64,000 nucleotides of DNA, taken from positions 13,837,467-13,901,466 of the forward strand of contig LS997562.1 in NCBI GenBank assembly GCA_000469685.2, written 5' to 3'. Position 1 is the stretch's first letter. Each line of letters begins with the position of its first letter. The DNA comes from Haemonchus contortus. Its lineage: Eukaryota > Nematoda > Chromadorea > Rhabditida > Trichostrongylidae. Positions 22,721 through 32,515 of the stretch are shown piece by piece. The notes below the pieces were generated by a model, which saw nothing but the letters and a program-made list of their open reading frames with translations, had not been told where the DNA came from and did not search any database. The translations under genes and the position numbers were made by a program.

Positions 22721-23420
22721 TTTATTGCATGCACAAGGAGTGCATGGAAATTCGAACGGAAGTAAGAAAGGAACCTTCCTGACTACCCTCTAAATACCAT
22801 GCGGGAGAAACAAACGCTACCGAGCTCTCAACAACTAAATGCAGACAAAATTTTCTTCATGTGGTGCAACACTGGTTTCTTGGTGGCTTGCCGTTCCCCT
22901 AGTGACCGGCGTATGAAGGGTTAATAAATCTTGCATGTCAACCGATACATTGCTTGTCAATTTTTATACAAAGGTATGAGATCAACCGTCCTCCGCTCCG
23001 GCGAGAAAGTCTCTTTCAAGTATCTTGTTCCTGACATTTGACCGGAGAATGAAATTTGCAATTGAAGCCGAACGCTCAGATGAAGGTTTTTCTAGTGAAG
23101 CTATTTTGAACTAACTCTAACCCAGTTTTCGATTTCTCCTCACAAGGGTAGAATGTCATAGACCCGTGCTATAAAATGAGGCAAGTACCCGTTTTGTAGC
23201 TTTAATAAGAGCACATGGGTCTCTTGTGTGCAAGATTCTAAAGAGCTGAGTTAGCCTCCTCTCAGCTTTATGAGCTATCTTCATGATAACTATCACGTCG
23301 AAAGACAACTCGTCATCCATGAGAAGACCCGACTCTCTGGAGCAGTACGCTTTTCAAGTTTACACCCACCGACGTAATATTTGACAGTACTCCGAGTCTT
23401 TCCCAAACTGAGATCTGATT

Positions 23421-23657
23421 GTGAGGTTTTACCTGCGGACAGGGGCAACTCCCACAGTTTCGACCATTCGACAACTTTTCAATAGCTCATTGAACCAAGA
23501 TATCATCAATTGTGTATTACTTGTGTTAGACGAAGTTCTTGAAACATGGAAAGAAGCTTTTGTCACTGGAATCGCGGAACAGGATAGAGCTTTTTTTCTG
23601 ATTGAACTTTCGGCCAATCTACGCCATATTTATGGTCTTGATGTTATGTGGCTATGA
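23421..23657 (+). other. Unidentified 78-codon open frame
   Basis: The frame includes LVLDEVLETWKEAFVTGIAE and looks helical, but no family is recognised and there are no supporting splice partners. It may be chance or a gene fragment. Confidence 0.15.
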
Positions 23658-23835
23658 AACTCCCCTCAGGCCAGCTCGCTCTGCAAACACGGTCTTTCCA
23701 CTCTCGATCGTTTTCGCTATTGCCATTCTCTTTCTACAATTAACAGCAGTGGTCAGAGGTGCAAATAAATAGCTGAATACTGCTTCCTCCCATTAAGGTT
23801 GTTGGAGCCACCAGTGGCATCAATGGGAACATAAA

Positions 23836-24365
23836 AGATAACGTCTCTGGGAGCTGATCAATTCTGTGTTCGACTTCCATTCAGAATTGTTGTGGCCTAT
23901 TGAATGCTTATGTAGCCCATACAATGAATTGCGGTGATCAGCCAATGTATAAGTCGGTGAGTGCTTTTATCCTCCAGACGAGCCTGGTAGCAATCATCCG
24001 ACCCCGGGTGTGGTGCGTTAGGAACGAAATGGTCGCGTAGCGGTGAGAGGGGCGTCGCGCGCGAAGGAATGTAGCAGGAGGCAGCAGTAGGTAAGAAATA
24101 CAAGAACAAAAGTACTATTTGTAGAATTACGTATAAAATAATTATTGCATATCAATTGAGCTGTATGAAGAACGCTAGAGCTGTAATAACGGCGAATGAG
24201 TGGTCCGCGACAGCCGCGTGCGGCGAATCGATTTTCTAGAGTCGTTCCTAACGCCCGTCTCCCTCCGATCCCGGAGGTATGGTAGGCTTGGTTGGCCCAG
24301 ACGGGTATCGATCTGCGAGAACCGAACCTGTGACCACGTGTGCGTGATAGTGCGCTACTTGCCAT
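23836..24365 (-). mobile_element. tRNA-derived SINE, copy 3, split by a MITE
   Basis: The minus-strand body runs 23836-24005 and resumes at 24264-24365, where the head lies. The 258-bp MITE at 24006-24263 sits between. Rejoined around the duplicated 9 bp, it collinearly matches copies 1 and 4. The B box is mutated. Confidence 0.7.
24006..24263. mobile_element. 258-bp MITE, copy A
   Basis: The ends GGGTGTGGTGCGTTAGGAAC and the reverse complement of GTTCCTAACGCCCGTCTCCC form a terminal inverted repeat with 18 of 22 matches. It is flanked by 9-bp direct repeats TCCGACCCC / TCCGATCCC (one mismatch). It has the same length as copy B at 45336, and the two are about 90% alike by eye. A 9-10 bp target duplication points to a Mutator-like mobiliser. 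Confidence 0.85.
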
Positions 24366-24369
24366 TACG

Positions 24370-26011
24370 AAATGTACTATACTTTAGTTCATTTCATAAG
24401 TGTGCATCTGCAAGTATGATATCTAACGGGAAGCACCTTTATTGATGATCATAATGAAATGTATGTTTGCGTATTTTGTGTGTCATACCGGAGTCAATTG
24501 TTCGATCTCCAATTACTGTGTATAATGTGTATAATTGTGTCTGGCCAATATCCCATATACTAGTTTTTCTGTCTCCTAGCTCTGCTATGTTTCTCTGTTG
24601 CATTTTGCTGATGGCGCACATGAGTGCATAATAAATAAGAAAATAATTCTTTAAAAATCAGTGAAAGCCTTGTTTTAAATGAGTCAGAAATCTCAACGTG
24701 AACAAATTTTGAAATGATATCTCGGGCACTGCTTCACTTTTTTTTTTGAAACTGATGAAATATTTGGTCAAGTAGGGATCTGTTCAGGTGACCTTTGTGT
24801 GGGAAGATATGCAACCAAAAAACTTGCAATAATCTTTATTGAATAATTAATCCGCAGTGAATACCGGAGAACCGTTTCACTTTTTATCAACCGTATTGAT
24901 CAATGACATCAGTTTGTTGAGATGGGGTGAGTTGGCTGCCGACTGTGTTGAAGCTGGTAGTAAGGAAACAGGATTTTCTGAAATAACTCTATATCCTATA
25001 CTACTTTATGATATTGTATAATAAAGGCTGTATCGAAAGCACCTTTCACTACAATTTTGAGTTCAATGCGTTTTATGAAGCGGAATGAAGCAAAGCAGGT
25101 GATAAAGCGCAAAGATTGACGAATTCGGAAAAGGTCTTTAAAAATAAGTAAAAAAGGGATTGTACAGGAAAACGACGACAAATGTAGCATGTATCTAGTT
25201 AAGCTGACAGCTGTGGGCTACTGGGAATAGCTGGCCACAGTAAGCCAAAATGCCAAAAAATGGTCATCCCTTGTCGTCATGGTTTAAGAATAGTTATTTG
25301 GATTTTCAACATAAGTGCTACATTGTTAATGATGCAGCTCATTCAATCCTCTGAAAGACTGTCACCTCTTAGTATTAAGCAGCGGATACGATATTTAAGC
25401 CGTTATTAAGCCCCACCTAGGCCGTTTTTTCAATGTCACAGCACCCCATATGGCTTACACAGTGGGCCACAGATTCATACTGAAGGGGATAAATCGGGTG
25501 CTGCCCTTATTGTGAATTTTGTCCTAGCATATTCATCAGTACGGTCGTATGAATGAGGTGGAAATGCATTTGGGGAAAGGGTGGCTCTTTCCTAAACCCA
25601 ATCGCTAGAGAGCAGAGCAGAAGGCGTGCGAGCCTGCAATAGTGCTTGGAACGTTTTTATCCAGGAGGATATAGTTTTTAACTGAATCTCAGGAGGGCTA
25701 AAATACTATTCCTGCTCAGAGAGCATCATTACAGGCCTGCAAAGCCGGCTACCCCTATTCTCTGCGTGCTAGCCTCTAGTGTTGATGACGAGAGCTCCCA
25801 CCCCCCCCCCCCTCACCCAACTACATTTCATCATGTACGTCTTTTTTGGGATGAAAAGAGTTCACATTAATTTAAAAGCTGGCAGAAAGATGTGCCTGGC
25901 TCGATTCTGCTTTTCAGGCCTAATGATTTGGACGGAATCCCCTGTACACTTTGTGCTGTGTGGTTGAAATGAGTAGAGAAGCCCAAGAAACCAGGCTCGG
26001 ACGAGGTTTTG
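24370..26011. other. No gene recognised
   Basis: Contains a poly-C tract at 25800-25812 and scattered short frames without recognisable domains. Confidence 0.4.
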
Positions 26012-26266
26012 TCATTGCTCACCTTCGTCCCTGACGACCCGGATATTTTTTAGCCAATCGGAGCTCGTTTTCACATCGTGCACCTCTTTAAGATGTTTGT
26101 CGATGTTCGTGGGAATCTACAAAAAGTATGTGAGGAAAATCGGGGAGGAAACAGAAAAAGTCAGTCGCGATCGAAAAATGCCTACCTCTCCACATTTGAC
26201 ACACGCCAATTTCACACCGTCAGATTTCATCTGCAACTTCAGGTTCAGCACCTTCTGACGATCCAT
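26012..26266 (-). CDS. Small C2H2-like zinc-finger frame split by one intron
   Basis: The first segment 26266-26186 starts at Met and ends KLACVKCGE. A GTAGGC...TTTTTGTAG intron of 69 nt follows. The second segment 26116-26012 reads IPTNIDKHLKEVHDVKTSS and ends at TGA. Joined, they give 61 residues with a Cys-x2-Cys-x9-His-x4-His finger assembled across the intron, which strongly supports real splicing. An acceptor TGGTTTCAG ends at 26280, so this may be an internal exon of a larger gene. Another donor, GTGAGC, near the stop would let the gene continue downstream. It may belong to the same transcript as the exon at 35516-35825, which is an inference only. Confidence 0.5.
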
Positions 26267-27038
26267 TTGGATCAACGAGCTGAAACCAGGTATACATGAA
26301 AAAGCTGAAAGGAATGCTGCAATTACCATAGCAAATATATGTACAGTACTCTGAATTGATCTGCAAGTTTTCTCTTATTTTGGAAATCATTGAAATTTGT
26401 GATACTTTGGAACCTCCAGTCCCACTTTGCCCGATGATGCAATGCCCTTCCAGAATGTGCGGTTTAAATGTACGGATCAAAGCTCGCTAGAGCTCATCAA
26501 AGGATAGATTCCCGGGGCGTTCATCGATCCCTTTAGAGGTATGTGCCCACGCATTTGCTTTGCCTGAGTGGATGTCATAACTTGCCACCACACCATCTCC
26601 ACCCTCACTAGAGTTTATTATCGCCATTAACCTATAGCAAGAACCGAAGTAGGATGTTCGGTGTCTCTGAGAAGTGAATAACATCGTATTCTTCTTCTGG
26701 CTTGGCCCTATACTTCAACTTGGCTTCTAGTTTTTAGCCGCTTATTTTGATCGTTCATTGTAATTGACGGACAAAGATTTTGATATCGGAACCTCCTTCC
26801 AGTCATTCATTGAGCAAGACTAAAAGGCGACTATCTGTCGAGAAGCACGTCATACTTATCGAACCATAAATATTCTATATGAGCGTAATAGAAAGTCCAA
26901 GCCCAAGGGTAAAGACTGTGTAGTTGAAAACTCAAGAGGTAAAGCGGAGAGAATGAAACAGCGTTAGCGTGATTTGTTCCGCTTGTACGAGGAACCACCT
27001 ATGTACCCCACTCCTTCCAATCGAGGGAATAAGTCTCA

Positions 27039-27470
27039 GCTGTCGCACTACGACAAATGAATCAAGATTGTTTCCAGTGCCACTGAGCCTTCAAGATTAA
27101 TCCCAGTGCCACTGATGGCTTATCTATTAGTATGCATGCCCTCTATCAATCCGCCACACCTTCCGAAATCTGGAATCCTTTTTGGAAGCTGTGAGATGGA
27201 CCTCTCAGAGCCTACACTCAGCGAACTTATAAACTAGAAATGTAATGAGTAAGGTAGTGCTTCCTTGTAGCTCGACGAGTGCGCGGCAGTTCTCTGTCAA
27301 TTGTCACACTATGACAAATAACTTAACATCGCTTCAGTACCACTGAACTCCTTAAGGGCTATAGTATAGTTTTCACTCCATTCCGATACATGCTCTTAAG
27401 CGAACTTAATGGCTGAAACTGCAATCTGTGATGAGTTAGGTAGTGCCTTTGTAGTTGATTTTGAGCAATG
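27039..27470. repeat. Ancient direct duplication, unit about 260 bp
   Basis: The first unit (27039-27290) and second unit (27297-27470) share ordered blocks: GTCGCACTACGACAAATGA versus GTCACACTATGACAAATAA, CAGTGCCACTGA versus CAGTACCACTGA, and GCGAACTTA...GAGTAAGGTAGTGC versus GCGAACTTA...GAGTTAGGTAGTGC. Divergence is substantial and the function is unknown. Confidence 0.6.
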
Positions 27471-30400
27471 GATGTGAACAGCTCGTAGCCTGTTCCCCCT
27501 TCCACCTACTAGGCCGTTGGTGTCTAGTCGATAATGATCATGAACAACTCTCCATCGTCGCATCGTCGAAATCTTTCGGATGCCCTTAGCAGCAGCTTGG
27601 ACGCCTAAGAGCGCTTCAATACACAACCTTCATGCCTATAGCCTGGTCCTAGGATTTAACGCCTTCAGGGCTATCCAACGTACATGTCTTCACGTTGTCT
27701 TCGTGCTTCATTCCAGCCATTTTGATGCCTTCCACGCGCACGATGCCCTACCCTTCCAAGATCAATCCGTTCTAGGCCACTTGATTACGACTCATGCATG
27801 TCCCTCCTATTTCGACATACCTACTCACTGCATACCGTGAGCAGTTCCTCTGAGAGCTCAAACTTGCAGTTTAGGCGCTCTGTTTCGTACTTGCTTGAAT
27901 TTTCTGGCCGCTTGCTCATTTGCAGCTTTACCTCGACTTTTTCTTAATGAACGAAATCAATAAGTTAGATACCTATAAGTTTTTGGAAGATTGTTGAAAT
28001 GTTGTGTGTCCTGCATGTGCCTAACCAACAATTCCATCGTTTGAAATGTTCGACCACATTGCAGACATTTCAAAATCGAATCGACGTCTGCGTCTCGTCG
28101 TTGTGGAGCTGAAATGACGGTAGTGATTATTGTTTTTTTGAATTTTTTAAATGCACAAAGAACAAGTCGAGAACTGGTCGACTTCTTCTGACCACAGGAT
28201 CACTGAAGCCGTTGCAGTCTGAAATAGCGGTCCACCACTCATCTGTACCACCCGTCCCCACTTCGATCTCATGCTTGAGCAGGCACCCGAAGCGCTTCTA
28301 TTCAAACTCGTTCCCAGTCAAAACGATCCATATCGTTCCTCTTTTCAAGAGCCTTCACGAGTACTACCAATTCTGTCCAGCAAACATGCGGGCAACCCCG
28401 TGCTTGTGCGACATCCTGAGGGTCCCCCCACTAACTGTCCTACTAGCACTAACAACTAACAGCTGGTGTCACAAGCTTATCTGCCGGAGCACAGTCCGAG
28501 CCTTCCAAGATCAGTGCAAAAAAAAATGCGGTATCTAAACCGAATCGAATTCAGCTAGCACTCGCTCGATTGCCGATGGTATGAGCACGACGCCCTGACT
28601 GCAAAGATGATTTTATTTATTTATTTATTTATTTATGCGTAGTGAACGCGCTACACCATGACAGTAATAAGCTGGAGAGGTTGACCTAGTAAGGGATTTA
28701 AGAATTAAGAAACAACAAAGAAACAACAAAGGAAAGTTGGAAATAGAAATCCAATAATGAGAAAATCGTGACTAAACGACGCCTGAGTAGGTCGAGAAGA
28801 TGAAATAGAGTGCCACAAAAGTCGCAAATTTGCCAATCAGGCGGACCGGTGACTGCTTCAAAACAGTGTAGCACTTAGAGATAAGCGGGAGACCTCCGCT
28901 GCATTGAAGTAACGTGGTGAAACGTTTCGACTCAACTCAAGAAGTATACGCAATGAGTTATGCAGCTAACACCAGACACGTCTGAAGCCAGAAGCTACCC
29001 ATAGCACCAACGTGCATCAGTCGGCAATGATGCCCGCTCGCCACATGCGGGGTCATAGGTACTTGCCGTAACTTCGAAACACGGGTATACCGACCACCCT
29101 CGTGGAAACGGCAAGCAAGGCGGATGTAGGGGTAGATCACTAGTAGACGTGAAAAGAAATAAGCCGCATACTCAGCTCACGTAAGCTTATGACAGACAAA
29201 AAACCAAAGGTGGGTGATCAGCACGAAGGTTGCCCAAAAAATCTGGGTAAGCAAGGCGAGCCGCTCGATGATGTGATCGTCGATGATCGATCTCTAAGCA
29301 CTTGCGTTTCCATTCCAAATGACTTGATACATTTTTATGACTGAATAGTTCGGACAAAATGACTGCGACTTGACCTCTCTAAACCTCGTTGACTACTTTT
29401 CTGGAGAATGGAGAGATTCTGGTTGAGAAGTTGTTTCGGAGCTGAAGTTTTCCTACGTACTGACTAACGATAAGAGGGCTGGATAAGCGCTGCGGTTCGA
29501 GCAGCGTCTGAAGCTTTTTCAGAAAGATGAACTTGAACAGAATCAATCTAAACGGCACGTCATATTCACCTTAGTGAATTTGGGGAATAGCATCGACTGT
29601 AGTAGGACTCCTTGAGGGCTGTGCCTGTTCACAAGGTGTTTCAGACTTCGAAACGAAGAGTAACTGAGGCAGCGACCTACCGTCCCGATCCAGTGTCAGG
29701 TAGTGGATAAGTTGACGTGGGTGTTGAACAGGCTAGAGTATTAGTCGTAGAGGACCTCCACTTTAACCCCCCAGGAATGCAGTGATTCTCTCGCTCGAGC
29801 GTGTAAGGCATACAATTTCTTGGATTCACGACTGGCGAAGCTCTTGTGGACAGTGCGCATGCTCTTCCCATCTTTTCGACAGCTCTAGAACAATTTTATA
29901 GGTTAGAAACTCTCAGTTTACTCAGCCTAGTTCTGAATATGTTCAGCGAGCTGTTCGTACTCCTCGTTGATGTTGTAAATCTTCTCATACATTCGCGAAG
30001 CAAGCGGAATGGTCTCAGAAGCAAGTCTTGGGAATTCCATGAATTAGCGCAGCAGCTCTCTCTCTGCGCACTGAGACGCGATATCTAGCACGAAGAAGGC
30101 GATAGTCGATCTTTAACAGAATTTCGGAACAACCGGTATCAAACGTAAAGGTATCAGACAACCGGTATGCCTTGGTTGACTATGTGTAATTTGACTCGTT
30201 ATGGAACTGCCTATCGAGTGGTCCCGAATTTATCAAAGATGAGAAGTTCCGGAATTGCGAATGACCATGGACAGTGATGATGGTTAAGCTGAGCTCTGAG
30301 AGCCTTTCACCTCGGTCCCGCAATGGAGTTCTGTAGCCGTTTTCCTGAGCAGTCTCGGCGTTAAAACCTTCGTGGTGATTTTGAAAAAAAAAGTATAATT

Positions 30401-31318
30401 TTTTTAGAACTTCTTCAAGCCAGAGTTTTCCAACCCGCCCTCATTATAGCCTAACGCTGGACAACTAAGACGTTAAACATTTTTATGGCTGAGGTAGAGC
30501 AACAGCAATCCAATACCAAACGTGCGATTCAGGTCTTCATATACTTGCACTGGTTGAAAACCACGGCCAAGTGCGTGTTCACGAAAACTTTGCCCCTTCT
30601 ATGACAAAATTTATGGATTCTCGGAGGTATTTTCGGGCTCGACGTGGGATTTGAGTATGCTTCGACTAGTCAGCTCTACTACCCTACAGTAGATATGGAT
30701 TAAGCGGCATCAGTCCTCTTCCATGTATTTCTCAATCACTCGGACGCGGCTTTCGGATTAGCCGATCTGTAGAATACCAGGAATGCACTTACAAGGTCAC
30801 CCACCATACATGCATGCATGGATTCGAATACATAAGAATCAGCAGAACAGAAGAGAGAGTCCCACCCACTAGAGTCACATTGTCTCGGGCTTAGTACGAA
30901 GTAGTTTGGATCCGTGGTGGTAAAGACTGACCACGCTTCTCTATGAACAGTGTGGGAGCCAAGGTGTCTTCCTTCTATCCAAAGCCAGACGAAATCCACC
31001 TATTTACTCAGGGCACCCATCCACTTGGAAGTTTTTCTGACTAAAATTTTCATAGAATCCACCATACTTATTCAGCATACATGAGATAATCAGCTAAAAA
31101 GACCTCAGACGGGGAAATGTCGTGAAAGCTGAGAAAAGTCAGAAAATGAGATTACTTGAGGCTTCCGTGGATCCGATTTCAGAGCATAGCTGAACAACTC
31201 GAAGGTCATTCTATAGAACTGAAAATGGAAGACATGGCGTGGCAGACAAGACGGGGCTTCTTCAACTGTATCAAACGACGATGAGGGACGTATACTGCAT
31301 TAGATGTAGCCTACGATT
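27471..31318. other. No gene recognised
   Basis: Frames up to 108 codons occur on both strands, but none has a recognisable domain, consistent splice partners or family resemblance. Decayed transposon sequence is likely but could not be named. Confidence 0.35.
28611..28636. repeat. (TTTA)n microsatellite
   Basis: About six TTTA units in a row. Confidence 0.9.
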
Positions 31319-31456
31319 GGCTGCTTTCATGGTCCGCGAGCGAGCGAGAGCGCGAGCGAGGTATCGACCAAGATTCAGCTGTAAACAAGGGGCAAGTACC
31401 GCCCCAATCGCTCGCTCGCTCGCTCGCGGGCTAAATCGTAGACTATAAAAGCAGCT
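31319..31456. mobile_element. Foldback element 3: 138-bp palindrome with a GCGA-rich arm
   Basis: The left end GGCTGCTTTCATGGTCCGCG and a GCGAGCGAGC block are mirrored by GCTCGCTCGC and a diverged AAAAGCAGCT right end. The terminus is shared with the elements at 11299 and 17495; the core differs. Confidence 0.7.
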
Positions 31457-32221
31457 ATTGACATGATTCGCGAATGTTTTTTCTCATGCAACCCAATCCA
31501 TATGATGCTTTTGCCCGGGAAACAAAGCCTTTTCCACCGAGTAGCTGGATGAAACTCTGTCAGCGGCGACTCTACGAATCATAGGTCCTGCCATTCCTGG
31601 GATGAGTTTCAGTACAACGGTATTCCATTTGCGAACAAGGGTATCGTTTTTTTTTCATTTTCATAAAAAGTGAACTCACCGTTCAACATTGACTCTCCAT
31701 GTAGCTTTCCAACAAATTGAAACAAAGCTCCAAGACCATTACTGAATGGATTCGGAGGTACCCGTGACTGCTGTACGTCTGAAATTGGAATACTTTTAAC
31801 TATCTATCACGAACCATTTGAAGTTTAGGGCTGTCCATCAGCTTACTCAAGCAGTTTATCTACTTTCTTACTCTTTAGAGATGATTTTGTAAGGAAGCAG
31901 ATTTTTCGAGGCTGCGCTCTCTTTTATGTTATGGCTACTTGTACCGGAGGTGAGTTTGGTCGGTGGTTTGATAACTAGCAATTCTAACTCGCTAGTTATC
32001 ACCAATGAAGTTGTCACTACTTGGGACATTGGCCACCAATCAATTCATAGTTCAACTTAAGCCTCTTGAATTATGCAGGTCCGAGTACTCCCAGATCACA
32101 ACGAACAGCAATGGTCACTGTAGTAATCGATTCTATGGAATGTGTCACATATGTGTTCCTTGATAGGGGTAAAGGAATCTAAGGTAACCACAGACTCCCC
32201 ACGCCATGGCCTTCGGAGTAA
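31457..32221. other. No gene recognised
   Basis: A local inverted repeat around 31970-32000 (TAACTAGCAATTCTAACTCGCTAGTTA) is the only structure noted, written here as parts TAACTAGC and GCTAGTTA. Confidence 0.35.
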
Positions 32222-32515
32222 AATGATTGAGGGATAAAGTTTTTGAACGCGATCAATCACTTTTAAGGAATGCACCCCGCACTCGACTTCCATTCAGAAT
32301 CACAGTGGCGTAGTGAGTGCGTATGTGGCCTGTACCATGATTTGCTTTAACCGTTGTACAAGTCAGTGCTTCTATCCTCCCAGACGAGTCCGGTACAATT
32401 TATCGACCCAGGAGGATGGGAGGCTCGGTTGGCCTAGGATAATACTGATTCGGGATTCGAACTCGTGACCGTGCGTGTGTGGCAGTGCCCCTTTTGCCAC
32501 ACACAACCTTGCCCG
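32222..32515 (-). mobile_element. tRNA-derived SINE, copy 4
   Basis: Minus-strand copy. The B box is readable as AGTTCGAATCCC around 32453-32464, followed by CCTAGGCCAACCGAGCC, GGGAGGATAGAAGCACTGAC and GATTCTGAATGGAAGTCGAG. The tail resembles that of copy 1. Confidence 0.75.

Noticed and set aside
23897..24365. Minus-strand frames of 70 and 115 codons
   Set aside because: They translate the SINE and the MITE; almost the same peptide (FLPTAASCYIPSRATPLSP) recurs at the second MITE copy, so it is repeat-derived.
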